DNA of 64,000 nucleotides from Streptomyces sp. TLI_105 (GTDB lineage Bacteria; Actinomycetota; Actinomycetes; Streptomycetales; Streptomycetaceae): NCBI RefSeq assembly GCF_900105415.1, contig NZ_FNSM01000001.1, positions 7,882,001 to 7,946,000 of the forward strand, read 5' to 3'. Shown piece by piece: positions 53,480 to 62,394 of this stretch (position 1 is its first letter; each line of letters starts with the position of its first letter). The notes under the pieces were generated by a model. It saw only the letters and a program-made list of their open reading frames with translations, ran no database searches and was not told where the DNA came from. The position numbers and the translations under genes were made by a program.

Positions 53480-54034
53480 GTGGGGCGCGTCACGAGGAAA
53501 CAGCGGTGGGGCGCGGTGGTGGTTGCGGTGCTGGCGGTGGCCGGGCTGTCGTGGTTCAAGCCCTGGGCGCTGTGGGTGGACGAGACGGTGAACGAGGCGC
53601 TGCCTTCCGCGAGCGCGACTCCGAACAGGCCGGCGACGGGTGAGCCCTCCTCCGCGTCGGCCACTCCCGCACCGCCCGGCCCGGTCACCGTCGCGCAAGG
53701 CAGTTTCGTCAGTCACGAGCACGCCACGACCGGCACGGTGAAGATCGTCCGGCTCGCGGACGGCACCCACACGCTCCGGCTCGAGGGCCTGGACACGAGC
53801 AACGGCCCGGACCTGCGCGTCTGGCTGAGCGACGCGCCCGTGGAGGAGGGCAAGGACGGCTGGGGCGTGTTCGACGACGGGAAATACGTCGACCTCGCCA
53901 AGCTGAAGGGCAACAAGGGCGACCAGAACTACCCGCTGCCCGCTGACGTCGACTGGTCGACGTACCCGAGCGTCAGCATCTGGTGCGACCGGTTCGACGT
54001 CTCCTTCGGCGCTGCGGCGCTCGTTCGCACCTGA
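53480..54034 (+). CDS. DM13-domain membrane-anchored protein
   Basis: 184 aa. An N-terminal uncleaved signal/membrane segment (WGAVVVAVLAVAGLSWF), a Ser/Ala/Pro linker, then a DM13 domain (residues 75-184): AQGSFVSHEHATTGTVKIVR, GPDLRVWLSDAPV, and the conserved Cys near the end (VSIWCDRFDVSFGAAAL). DM13 domains are proposed redox or electron-transfer modules at the cell surface. GTG 53480 was chosen for its GGAGGAGGGG leader; TTG 53435 would add 15 residues. A hairpin follows the stop. Confidence 0.87.
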   Translation: MGRVTRKQRWGAVVVAVLAVAGLSWFKPWALWVDETVNEALPSASATPNRPATGEPSSASATPAPPGPVTVAQGSFVSHEHATTGTVKIVRLADGTHTLRLEGLDTSNGPDLRVWLSDAPVEEGKDGWGVFDDGKYVDLAKLKGNKGDQNYPLPADVDWSTYPSVSIWCDRFDVSFGAAALVRT

Positions 54035-54061
54035 CACCGGTTCGACAGGCGCTCGACGATG

Positions 54062-54094
54062 ATGCCCCGGAGCACACCGCGTCCACCGGGGCAT
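54062..54094 (+). terminator. Stem-loop after the DM13 gene
   Basis: ATGCCCCGG (54062-54070) pairs perfectly with CCGGGGCAT (54086-54094) across a 15-nt loop, 28 nt after the stop codon. Confidence 0.5.
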
Positions 54095-54225
54095 TGCTGC
54101 GCGCATTCCCTTGCCGCGTACGGCAGTTCATGACGTTGTACGATCTTCGCTGATCCGCGCGCCAACCGGTGATGACGTGGTGGTCGCCTCCTGTTCCCCG
54201 CCGGGTCCGTCACAGGACCGCGCGA

Positions 54226-54729
54226 TCAGGACGGGTTGCCGGGAGCCCCGTCGCCCTCGACGTTGGCCACCATCCTGCGCAGTACCTTGAGCGCGGCCAC
54301 GTACTCCTCGTCGCTGATGCCCTGGTGGACCACGGCGCGTACCTCGGTCGCCAGCTCGCGGAGCCGTGCTCTGGCGGCCTCGCCGGCATCCGTGAGGTGC
54401 AGGCGCTGCCCGTCGTCGATCCGGAGCCATGCGCGGTGGAGCAGCTGGTCGACGACCCTGGCGATCTCGTGGGGTCCGTCGGCGAGGTGCGTCAGCTGCG
54501 CGACGACCTCCTCGCGGCTCGGCGCCGCGGGGCCGCCGTTCACGCGGTTGAGCACCCAGTACTGCGACTGCGTGACGTCGATCCTGGCCATGGCGTCACG
54601 CAGATGCCGGGTGACGGCCGTCTGGGTCAGGCCGCACCAGTAGCCGACCGGCTGAGTGGCCAGCATGTCATCGGTGGCGGCCGGGTTCGCCGGCGCCTGG
54701 TCGGTGGCGGATCCAGTCAGTAATCCCAT
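54226..54729 (-). CDS. MarR-family transcriptional regulator
   Basis: 167 aa winged-helix protein: QSQYWVLNRVNGGPAAPSRE, VVAQLTHLADGPHEIARVVD, the wing IDDGQRLHLTDAGEAARARL and a C-terminal dimerisation helix. N-terminal part ATQPVGYWCGLTQTAVTRHL is typical of a Streptomyces MarR subgroup. No obvious divergent target: the plus-strand neighbour is a broken TetR gene. ATG 54729. Confidence 0.87.
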   Translation of the reverse strand: MGLLTGSATDQAPANPAATDDMLATQPVGYWCGLTQTAVTRHLRDAMARIDVTQSQYWVLNRVNGGPAAPSREEVVAQLTHLADGPHEIARVVDQLLHRAWLRIDDGQRLHLTDAGEAARARLRELATEVRAVVHQGISDEEYVAALKVLRRMVANVEGDGAPGNPS

Positions 54730-54782
54730 GATCGCGACACTACCTTCCGTCAGGACGTCGGCTGCCCGGTGGGGACTCTGAC

Positions 54783-55015
54783 GAACGAGCTCGCCAAACT
54801 CGGGCATCCCGCACGCCCCCGGGCCGTCGCTGTCTTCGGCCTGTTCCAGACGTGGCTCCGGGCGCAGTTCGAGGAACTCGGCTTCGCCGGCGAGACCGGC
54901 GAGGCCGGCGAGCTTGCGATACATGTCTGGCCTTCAGCCAGGGCGGGGCGACCCTGTCCAACGCCTTCCACGACGGACGGTTCGTGCGGCGGGAGGTCGC
55001 CCGCTTCCGTGTTCG
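54783..55015 (+). pseudogene. C-terminal relic of a TetR-family regulator
   Basis: LFQTWLRAQFEELGFAGET in one frame and QGGATLSNAFHDGRFVRREV in another are consecutive parts of a TetR ligand-binding domain C-terminus, separated by a frameshift near 54915. There is no DNA-binding domain. Confidence 0.45.
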
Positions 55016-55064
55016 TCGTCCTGCTCCGCTGCGCGGCCAACAAGAGCCAGGCGCCGGATCACAT

Positions 55065-55165
55065 GGCAGAGCATCAGGAGTGGGCCGCGCTCCGCTCGAT
55101 CCGCGCGGCCCGCCCTGACGGCACACCCCTCTACGTGATCACGGACAACCTCTCCGCTCACCAGG
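55065..55165 (+). pseudogene. IS630 transposase fragment
   Basis: EWAALRSIRAARPDGTPLYV then ITDNLSAHQ is the second-Asp region of an IS630 transposase. It closely matches the sequence around 57571-57660 (WAALRSIRATCPDGAPIYVI, LDNLSAH). Only about 33 residues remain. With the copy at 56882-57960 it brackets the intact oxidase gene. Confidence 0.6.
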
Positions 55166-55198
55166 TGAGTACGCGGGCACTTGCCCGTACCGTGCGCG

Positions 55199-56602
55199 TC
55201 AGGCTGCGGCGGGGGTGACGTTGGCGTTCCGGTGGAAGACGTTCTCCGGGTCGTACTTGGACTTGATCCGGGCCAGCCGCTGGTACTTCTCCGGCCCGTA
55301 GGACGCCCGGACGCGGTCCTCCTCGATCTCGGTCATGAAGTTGACGTAGCCACCGGGGCCGACCGCGTGCGGCAGCAGCTCGGTCCACAGCGCCCTGACC
55401 CAGGCGGTGTCGGCCACCAGCTCCTCCGGGGCGGAGGTGAGGGCGGTGAGGGCCATCATGTAGCCGGGTTCGCGCGGGCTTCCGTAGGCCGTGGCGTCCT
55501 CGTCGACCTCGGTGAAGGCGCCGTCCAGCCGGAAGGTCGGGCAGAAGGTCAGCGGCGAGGTCTTGCGCCGCAGGTACTCGTTCAGCAGCGCGATCACGTC
55601 GTCGGTCAACTCCGTGACGGGGAGCCCCTTCTCGTAGTCGAGGATCCCGTACGGCGAGGAGTCGTCGAGCATGCTCTGCAGTTGGGTGTACGGCAGCGGG
55701 GTCCGCATCTCGAAGAGCCTCGGCGGCCCATCGTCCAGCAGGGCGGCCGCGGCGGCGTGCTCCTCAGCGCTGCCGAAGCCTCCGATGATCAGTGCGTGGC
55801 CGAGCTTGCCGTGGTGCTCGACCGGTACGAAGGGCTCCGGCGGGGCGCTCAGCCCGATGCCGACCAGCGCACTGTGCTTCGGCGGCAGCGCCGGAACCAC
55901 CTCGCGGATCAGCTCCATCGCCTCGCGGCCCACCGACATGTCCCAGAAGAAGACACCGACGTGCACCTCGGGCCCCACCGCGTGCAGCCCGAAGTCGAAG
56001 GCCGTGACCACCCCGAAGTTCCCACCGCCGCCGCGCAGCGCCCAGAACAGGTCCGGGTTCTCCTCGGCCGACGCGTGCACCAGGGTGCCGTTGGCCAGCA
56101 CGACCTCGGCGCCCAGCAGGTTGTCGATGGTCAGGCCGTGGCGGCGGGTGAGCCAGCCCATGCCACCGCCGAGGGTCAGGCCGCCGACGCCCGTGTGGCT
56201 GATGGTGCCGGCCGGCACGGCGAGGCCGTGCGTCTGGGTGGCGGCGTCGAGCTGGGCGAGGGTGGCTCCGCCGCCGCAGCGGGCGGTGCGGGCCTCGGGG
56301 TCGACCGTGACGGTGTGCATCGCGGTCAGGTCGACGACCAGCCCGTCGGGGCAGACGGCGGCACCCGCCGGGTTGTGCCCTCCGCAGCGCACCGACACCT
56401 CGAGGTGCTCGTCACGGGCGAAGGACAGCGCGGTGGCGACATCCGGGGGGTCGATGCAGCGGACCAGCAGGGCGGGGCGGTGGTCGATGGCTCCGTTGGC
56501 CACGGAGCGGGCGGTGTCGTACTCAGGATGCTCCGGCCCGAGGACGTCTCCCCTGATCCGGCCCCTGAGCGAGCCGACGGCATGATCGGTGAGCTGGGTC
56601 AT
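55199..56602 (-). CDS. Berberine-bridge-enzyme-like FAD oxidoreductase
   Basis: 467 aa. FAD_binding_4 domain with His76 in VRCGGHNPAGAA, the expected site of covalent flavin attachment; the second, cysteinyl attachment site is not conserved (AGTISHTGVGGLTLGGGMGW), so the flavin should be mono-covalent. The C-terminal BBE motif is YDPENVFHRNANV. Bacterial members oxidise alcohols, sugars or polyketide/peptide intermediates with O2. ATG 56602. It is intact but sits between two IS630 fragments, suggesting it moved as cargo. Substrate unknown. Confidence 0.88.
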   Translation of the reverse strand: MTQLTDHAVGSLRGRIRGDVLGPEHPEYDTARSVANGAIDHRPALLVRCIDPPDVATALSFARDEHLEVSVRCGGHNPAGAAVCPDGLVVDLTAMHTVTVDPEARTARCGGGATLAQLDAATQTHGLAVPAGTISHTGVGGLTLGGGMGWLTRRHGLTIDNLLGAEVVLANGTLVHASAEENPDLFWALRGGGGNFGVVTAFDFGLHAVGPEVHVGVFFWDMSVGREAMELIREVVPALPPKHSALVGIGLSAPPEPFVPVEHHGKLGHALIIGGFGSAEEHAAAAALLDDGPPRLFEMRTPLPYTQLQSMLDDSSPYGILDYEKGLPVTELTDDVIALLNEYLRRKTSPLTFCPTFRLDGAFTEVDEDATAYGSPREPGYMMALTALTSAPEELVADTAWVRALWTELLPHAVGPGGYVNFMTEIEEDRVRASYGPEKYQRLARIKSKYDPENVFHRNANVTPAAA

Positions 56603-56881
56603 GACAGCCTCCGCGGAGCAGACGAGGCTTACCCCTGCCACGCTAGCCCTCGTCCCACAGGATGACCATTCACGTAAACCGGAGAGGAGATCGTGCCGGA
56701 GCACGTCGGCGACGGAATGCGGTTCGACCTCCACTCGGCGAGGATTCCCGGTCGGGGTCCTAGTGCTGTGACCGGCAACGTTCACCGGGTTGCTCGTTGT
56801 GCTGGTGGGAAGTGACGACTTCCCACCAGCAGGGGAGGCGGGAGGGCACCACCGGTCAAGGTCCGGAGGCCGACTGGGCAA

Positions 56882-57960
56882 AAGGAGCAGAAGCTTCAGC
56901 GACTCGTGTGGCGGGGCAGCACGAGCTCGGTGCGGTTTCGGCGGGCGATGATGCTGCCGGCCTCGGATGGCGGCCACGAAGTCCCGGTGATCGCGCGGCT
57001 GGTCCAGGCGGACGAGGACACCGTCCGCGACGTGGTCCACCGCTTCCACGAGATCGGGCTCGCACGCCTCAACCCTCGGGCGGGAGGCCGTCCCCACCTG
57101 CTGCGCAGTGCCGACGAGAACTTCGTCATCCAGACGGCCACCACCCGCCCCACCATGCTGGGCAAACCCTTCACCCGCTGGTCGATCCGCAAACTGGTCG
57201 ATCACCTCCGCAGGAACACAGCCCGGCCCGTCCGATCGGCCGCGAGGCCCCGCGCTCGTTACTGGCACGTCGCGGGATCACCTTCCAGCGGACGAAGACC
57301 TGGAAGGAATCCCGGATCCAGCGTTCGGCGCCAAGCTGGAACGGATCGAGTGCGCGGTCGAGGAACGTCCGGACCGCACGTTCGCCTTCGACGCGTTCGG
57401 GCCCCTGGGCATCCGCCCACCGCCGCTCCTGCTGGGTCGAACAGAGCCGCCCCGACCGATTGCCAGCCGCCTACCGACGCACCCACGGGCATCACCTACT
57501 TCCACGGCTGCTACTCGGTCGGCGGCGACGAGCTGTGGGGGGGATCAACCGGCTCCGCAGGGGCACCGACCACACCTGGGCCGCCCTGCGGTCCATCCGC
57601 GCCACCTGTCCGGACGGCGCCCCGATCTACGTGATCCTCGACAACCTCTCCGCCCACCTGAACCGGAGAATCCGCAGGTGGGTGGACTGGAACAAGGTCG
57701 AGCCGTGCTTCACCCCGACCTGCGCGTTCTGGGCCGACCCCATCGAGGCCCACTTCGGACCGCCGCGGCAGTTCACGCCGGCCCACTCCCACCATCCGAA
57801 CCACACCGTCCAGACCCGGGCCCCGCACGCCTACCTGCGCCGGCGGAACAACAACGCCCGCCACCCCGATGTCCTGGCCGCCCAGCGACGCGAACGCGCA
57901 CGCATCCGCAGCGAACGAGGTGTCCGCTGGGGCGGTAGACCTCTACCAGAGGCGGCCTGA
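56882..57960 (+). pseudogene. IS630-family transposase with several frameshifts
   Basis: Coherent sequence switches among three frames. KEQKLQRLVWRGSTSSVRFR and VQADEDTVRDVVHRFHEIGL (HTH) come first, then GREAPRSLLARRGITFQRTK in a second frame and EERPDRTFAFDAFGPLGIRP (first Asp) in a third. It then returns to PIYVILDNLSAHLNRRIRRW (second Asp), ADPIEAHFGPPRQFTPAHSH (Glu) and ends RWGGRPLPEAA. The DDE residues are all present, so decay is recent or the frameshifts are few, but no full protein can be made. Terminal repeats were not resolved. Confidence 0.75.
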
Positions 57961-58299
57961 CGTCATCGCCCCGACCACAGGAACTGCTCGTCCGGTTCCT
58001 CACGCCGCTCCAGCACTCCCGCGGCGACCAACTGAAGCGGCACCTCATGGAGGACGTTCCCCAACGGGTTGTTTCGTTCAGAACACCGACTTGACCTGCG
58101 TGAACGTCACAGGCGCCTCAAAGATCCCCGACGAGCGGCCCACGACGAAGGCTGCACCGTCCCCATCGGTCCATCCGGCCAAGCCCTCGGAAAGATCCAC
58201 GAACCGATCCTGCCGTCACACGATCGGACCCGGTGAACCTTTCCGATCACAGCACCAGCTGGATGTGGTTGCCCTCTTCCCTCGCGATACGGTGCTGTC
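57961..58299. other. 339-bp region with a possible minus-strand gene end
   Basis: No intact gene. On the minus strand about 57972-58065 reads NVLHEVPLQLVAAGVLERRE then EPDEQFLWSGR-stop, which looks like the end of a broken gene of unknown family. The 3' end of the IS630 copy lies at its left edge. The last 80 bp should hold the promoter of the gene at 58300. Confidence 0.35.
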
Positions 58300-58956
58300 A
58301 TGTCTCGATCAGTCGAAACCGGATCAGTCTTGTCTCCCGTCACCGCGGACGACGTCGACCTTGCCGTGCGGCTCGCCGTGGGCACCCTTCGAGACGCACC
58401 CCCGGAGGGGTGGGGCGGTAAGGCCGGTTCGCTGGAGTGGGACTGCTGGGAGACCGTCGAGCACCTCGCCAACGACCTGCTCTACTACGCCGTGCAGCTG
58501 GGGCCGCAGATCCCGCCGCTGGACACCCATGTGCCTTTCGCGTTGAGCCAGAAGAGGCCGGACGGACCCATGGTCTTCGTCTACGCGGACCGTGATGCGG
58601 GTCCGGCCGGACTGATGCAGGTGCTGGAGGCGTGCGGCGCGCTGCTGGTCGCCATGGTGCGTACGACGCCGCCCCGGGTCCGCGCCCACCACGCCGCCGG
58701 GGTGTCGGACCCCGAAGGCTTCGCGGCGCTGGGGCTGCAAGAGACGCTGGTGCACATGCACGATGTGGCGGAAGGCTTCGGACTTGCCTGGACCCCGCCC
58801 TCCGCTCTCTGCTCGCGGGTGCTCGCCCGTCTGTTTCCAGAGGCTCCGGACGGCGCGGATCCCTGGCTCACCCTGTTGTGGGCCACCGGCCGCGCCGAAC
58901 TGCCGGGGCACCCCCGTCTCACCACGTGGCGCTCGGACAGCACACCGCGGTCATAG
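58300..58956 (+). CDS. DinB/maleylpyruvate-isomerase-like hypothetical protein
   Basis: 218 aa. LEWDCWETVEHLANDLLYYA and LGLQETLVHMHDVAEGFGLA contain the His pattern of the DinB/mycothiol-dependent isomerase bundle, and the region between (VEACGALLVAMVRTTPPRVR-like) is helical. Function unknown; unlike the gene at 29975 it lacks the C-terminal SCP2-like domain. ATG 58300; no clear ribosome-binding site. Codon bias is normal and the frame is intact amid broken neighbours. Confidence 0.72.
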   Translation: MSRSVETGSVLSPVTADDVDLAVRLAVGTLRDAPPEGWGGKAGSLEWDCWETVEHLANDLLYYAVQLGPQIPPLDTHVPFALSQKRPDGPMVFVYADRDAGPAGLMQVLEACGALLVAMVRTTPPRVRAHHAAGVSDPEGFAALGLQETLVHMHDVAEGFGLAWTPPSALCSRVLARLFPEAPDGADPWLTLLWATGRAELPGHPRLTTWRSDSTPRS

Positions 58957-60238
58957 GTGCGGATCGGCTTCAGCCGCGGTCAGCCTGATGATCGTGCCCT
59001 TACCGCGGCGAGAGCGCACCGGGCCACCCGCCCCATCGCCCAGAACGAGCTGGTCATCGACCAGAGTTACAAGGACGCGCTGCCGAAGGCACCGGTCCAG
59101 GCGGACCTCGACGCGTTCACCGCGAACCCGAAGGTCCCCACCCCGCGGATCACCGTCTTCGCCCCGCAGCCCGCGAACGGCAAGTGGGTCGCTTCCGACG
59201 ACAGCACGTGGATCGGCGACTCCGCTGCCGCGAGCTCCCGGCTCGGCCTCGACACGGTCGACGTGGTCACCGACGCCGATCTCGCCGGGTCCACCGGCCC
59301 GATCCGGCGGGGCCGCACCCAGCAGATCTCCACCCCCCTGACGCTCGGCCCGTTCGGCGGCAGCGGCGCTCTTGGTGCCACCACCGGCGAGGTCGACTTC
59401 CTCGACATCAACGGTGACCGGTACCCGGACGTGGTCGGCAGCAAGGAGATCCAGTACTCCGACATGGACGGCGGCCTCGGCGCCACCCGCGGCAGCCTCG
59501 GCGGCAACGTCCGTGAGTCGACGTCGCTCTCCGGCGGCGTCGCCCTCAGCGCCGGTAGCCCGACCCGCACCCTCGCCAACGCGAGCGGCAACGACGCGCC
59601 GACCGGTCAGGTCCGCCGCCACCTCCGCGCGCACCGGCCCCGAGATGCCCGCCCTGGGCATCGGCGGCAACCTCGGTGGCGGTGAGTCCGACGCCAGGTT
59701 CGACCTCACCGACGTCAACGGCGACGGCCTCCCCGACCACGTGAAGTCCACCCGGAACAATGAGATGCAGGCCGCCCTCGACAAGGGCGGCCGCATCAAC
59801 CTCCTCCGCTCGGTCAGTCGCCCCATGGGCGCCCGTATCGACCTCGACCACACCCGCACCGGCAACACCGCCGTCATGCCGGACAGCCGCTGGGTACTCT
59901 CCCGCTCCACCGTCACCGACGGGGTCCCCGGCGACGGCGCGGACGCGAGCAGCGCCACCTTCCGCTACGAGAAGGGCCGTTACCACCGCGCCGAACGCGA
60001 GTTCCCCGGCTTCGGCCGGGTGGTCACCGCACAGCGCGCCCCCGGTGCCGACGACGCCGTCCGCCGCGTCCGCACCGACGACTGCCGCACCGACGGCTAC
60101 GTCACCCGCGGACTTCTCACCCGCAGCCTCACCGAGGGCGGAACTGAAGCTCACCGGGCCCACGGGCCCCACCATTCTGGCGGCGGTGGGTCCATCGGCG
60201 CTGACGTCGGCTGGTCAGGATGCAGGCCGAGCCGCTGA
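58957..60238 (+). pseudogene. Fragment of a Tc-toxin/SpvB-like giant secreted protein
   Basis: First frame (to about 59640): ELVIDQSYKDALPKAPVQAD, VDFLDINGDRYPDVVGSKEI (FG-GAP-like calcium repeat). After a frameshift a second frame continues with FDLTDVNGDGLPDHV, RWVLSRSTVTDGV, KGRYHRAEREFPGFGRVVTA and GLLTRSLTEGG. These are landmarks of the middle region of TcdB/SpvB-type and Rhs-like insecticidal toxin proteins, normally over 2,000 residues. Both ends are missing and an internal stretch around NNEMQAALDKGG-RINLLRSV seems deleted. Not functional. Confidence 0.65.
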
Positions 60239-60603
60239 AGAGCGTCAGCGCGGAAGCGAACAACAAACGTGCCATGCCAGTGGCCGTCCGAACGGACACC
60301 ACACATCAGGTCGACCCGGACCTCATCCTCGGCGAACGGGTTCCAGTCGACACCTCGGTCCCGCAGTCAAACCGCCGTCAGCCAACCCGGCCGCGGGCGA
60401 CCGGGAACGTTCTCGTAGCGGAAGAGAGTCACCCATGCGAAAGCCTTGTCTTCCATGCCGACATCGTGCCGCAGCACGGAGTCCGGCTGCTCGGTCTTTT
60501 CCGTCACGGAAATCCGGTCAGAGCCGTTTTCGCGGCTCTGACCGCAGCTCCGTGAAACCCCAGGCCGATCGCTCGCCGTCTCGGGGCGCGATAGCGTGCG
60601 CCT
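60239..60603. other. 365-bp region with hairpin and leaderless promoter
   Basis: No supported gene. It holds the perfect 11-bp hairpin/direct-repeat copy at 60516-60543 and a TAGCGT -10-like element at 60592-60597, 6 nt before the GTG of the next gene. Confidence 0.4.
60516..60543. repeat. 18-bp direct repeat, left copy, forming a hairpin
   Basis: ggtcagagccgttttcgc at 60516-60533 recurs exactly at 61144-61161. This copy continues into cggctctgacc, making a perfect 11-bp stem with a 6-nt loop. It may be a terminator as well as a recombination end. Confidence 0.7.
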
Positions 60604-61119
60604 GTGACAAAGCTCGTCCTGGATACTCAGGTCCTCGTGAACTTCCGGCACCACGACTTCACAGGGCACGGACCGCACGGCTGCCGCTGGGTCGACGTGA
60701 AGTCCTTCCGATTCCCTCAGGGCACCCAGGACAGTGATCTGCTGGCGGCGCTCGTCGCGCACGAGCAGTTCCGCGATGACTACGCGGGCGGCGGTGTCGA
60801 TCCTGCGGGGATGCGCCACGGCCCGTACTGGCTCAAGCACGTCACGGCGCATGCCTACCGGCCGGTCGCCAGCACAGAGGCACTCCGCACCCTCCGCAGC
60901 TGGGCCGGCCAGCACGGTGCCATCCCGGAGTCCCTGGAGGAGACTCTCGCCTCGACCGTGCATACCCCGATCGAATCGGCCACCAGCTGCTACCACCTCC
61001 AGGACCTGGGGCACCAGAAGTTCCACGACTGGGGCGGCGTGCACACCGACTTCCACGAATACCTCGTCATCGATCAGGACCGGGCTCTGCTGACGCTCCT
61101 GGTCGCAGCCGACGACTGA
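60604..61119 (+). CDS. Orphan hypothetical protein between direct repeats
   Basis: 171 aa. Begins TKLVLDTQVLVNFRHHDFTG, recalling the first strand of a PIN domain, but later motifs (LLAALVAHEQFRDDYAGGGV; TSCYHLQDLGHQKFHDWGGV; TDFHEYLVIDQDRALLTLLV) are not those of a known family to me. Several His/Asp pairs could bind metal. GTG 60604 lies 6 nt after TAGCGT, so translation is probably leaderless. An 18-bp direct repeat brackets the gene, suggesting it was acquired as a unit. Confidence 0.6.
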   Translation: MTKLVLDTQVLVNFRHHDFTGHGPHGCRWVDVKSFRFPQGTQDSDLLAALVAHEQFRDDYAGGGVDPAGMRHGPYWLKHVTAHAYRPVASTEALRTLRSWAGQHGAIPESLEETLASTVHTPIESATSCYHLQDLGHQKFHDWGGVHTDFHEYLVIDQDRALLTLLVAADD

Positions 61120-61143
61120 GCCCGAGACCGTTCACGAAACCAC

Positions 61144-61161
61144 GGTCAGAGCCGTTTTCGC
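61144..61161. repeat. 18-bp direct repeat, right copy
   Basis: Exact second copy of ggtcagagccgttttcgc, 628 bp from the first and 25 bp after the stop of the orphan gene. Here it does not continue into a hairpin. Confidence 0.7.
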
Positions 61162-61170
61162 AGAGCGTCA

Positions 61171-61460
61171 TCACCGCAGGCCGCCCTCGGCCATCCGGGC
61201 GTGTGCTGTGGCCGCCTGGTCGAGTGGGTGGGGGCCCGCGACACGGACCTGGAGCACGCCCTGGTCTGCCAGGTGGGCGAGCTCGGCGAGCAGGGTGCCG
61301 TCGGCCTTGACGTACCGGTGGTCGACGTGGATGCCGAGTTCGGAGGGGGGTTCCATGCCGGGGACGGCGCCGACGTAGGTGCCGCCGTCGCGGACGGCGG
61401 TGAGTGCGTCCTTGCCCATCTGGGCTGCGTCGAGGACGGCGTCCGTGCTCGCGGGCCGGG
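61171..61460 (-). pseudogene. C-terminal relic of a zinc-type NADP-dependent oxidoreductase
   Basis: Reads DAVLDAAQMGKDALTAVRDG, GTYVGAVPGM, and ends VLQVRVAGPHPLDQAATAHA then RMAEGGLR-stop, the cofactor-domain end of quinone oxidoreductase-like medium-chain dehydrogenases. The N-terminal 200 residues are absent; the upstream sequence is the SixA relic. Confidence 0.6.
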
Positions 61461-61473
61461 GCAGAGGTCCGTC

Positions 61474-61721
61474 CAGGTGCCGGACCAGGTCCGGCGGGCG
61501 CGCCGGACCGGGGAGCACAGGGCGAGGTCGGGCAGTACGCCGCTCTCCGCCGGGAAGCTCCCGGTGGCCGGGGCGTCGCGCAGCCCGCGCGGGCCGAGGG
61601 GACGGTCCTGGTCGGCAACGCCCTCCGGCCAGGCGCTCTTGGCGTGCCGCGGGACGAACAGCCGGCGCGGTCGGCCGTCGGCGGATCCGGCGTGCTCAGG
61701 AGGCTCGGTGGAGGGCGGCAC
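61474..61721 (-). pseudogene. N-terminal half of a SixA-type histidine phosphatase
   Basis: After a short N-terminus it reads RRLFVPRHAKSAWPEGVADQ, DRPLGPRGLRDAPATG and PDLALCSPVRRARRTW: the phosphohistidine phosphatase SixA pattern with its catalytic RH. The second half, with the other catalytic His, is missing and replaced by the oxidoreductase relic, so the two genes were joined by a deletion near 61465. Confidence 0.6.
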
Positions 61722-61763
61722 ATCCTTGGGCGTGAGGGGCGGGTCCTCGAACGGCCATGGACG

Positions 61764-62225
61764 TTACGGGTACGTCCGCACGTCGTCGTTGTAGTCGCGG
61801 ACCCGGTCCCGTACGAGCTCGGGCAGGGTGCCCGTCGCCAGATTCGCGAGGGTCGTGCTCTCCAGGACCTGGCGCAGACTCGTCCGCACGGCACGCCACA
61901 CATCCGGCATGGGAGCCGCCGCACCCTGGTACTCCAGCCCCGTCAGCTTCAGGTCCCGCACGCTGACGAGTGGTCCGTCCATCGCGCGGATGACGTCGGC
62001 GAGGGTGATCTCCGCGGGCGGCCGGGTGAGGGAGTAACCGCCGTCGGGGCCGCGCACGCCGCGCACCAGACGTGCCTGCCGCAAGTCGCTCAGCACGACG
62101 AAGAGGAAGCGGACGGGGATGTCCTGGCGTCCGGCGATGTCCTCGGCCTTGAGGGGCCGGTCCGGGGAGCAGGCCAACTCGGCCATGGCCCGGATGGCGT
62201 AGTCCGTTCGTGCTGAGATCCTCAC
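61764..62225 (-). CDS. Rrf2-family transcriptional regulator
   Basis: 153 aa. Typical start RISARTDYAIRAMAELACSP, recognition helix region DIAGRQDIPVRFLFVVLSDL, and wing GVRGPDGGYSLTRPPAEITL. The three C-terminal cysteines that bind an Fe-S cluster in IscR/NsrR are absent, so this is a cluster-free Rrf2 protein (CymR-like sensing or other ligand). It is divergent from the flavoprotein gene with a palindrome between them. ATG 62225. Confidence 0.9.
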   Translation of the reverse strand: MRISARTDYAIRAMAELACSPDRPLKAEDIAGRQDIPVRFLFVVLSDLRQARLVRGVRGPDGGYSLTRPPAEITLADVIRAMDGPLVSVRDLKLTGLEYQGAAAPMPDVWRAVRTSLRQVLESTTLANLATGTLPELVRDRVRDYNDDVRTYP

Positions 62226-62337
62226 GGACCCAATGTCTCACGAGTAGCCGGAACCTGACCTGCGGTGGTGTCGGCAGGCCGTCAACAACACTCCGGCGCA
62301 CCGTGCTTGTCCGGAAGCGGCGTTGCCACTCCACTTT

Positions 62338-62356
62338 GTTCATCGACATAGTGAAC
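62338..62356. promoter_or_regulatory. Candidate Rrf2 operator
   Basis: GTTCA-N9-TGAAC, a perfect 5-bp inverted repeat in the locally AT-rich patch 39 bp before the flavoprotein start, between the divergent Rrf2 and flavoprotein genes. Position and symmetry only. Confidence 0.4.
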
Positions 62357-62394
62357 ATTGGCCGTGCAGTACCCGCCCCTGGTCGGAGGTTTCC

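Noticed and set aside
54226..54729. MarR regulator as controller of the DM13 gene
   Set aside because: The genes are convergent with a terminator between them, so there is no shared promoter region.
60220..60555. 111-codon plus-strand frame between the toxin relic and the orphan gene
   Set aside because: No domain or clear start; it overlaps the toxin relic and contains the hairpin repeat.
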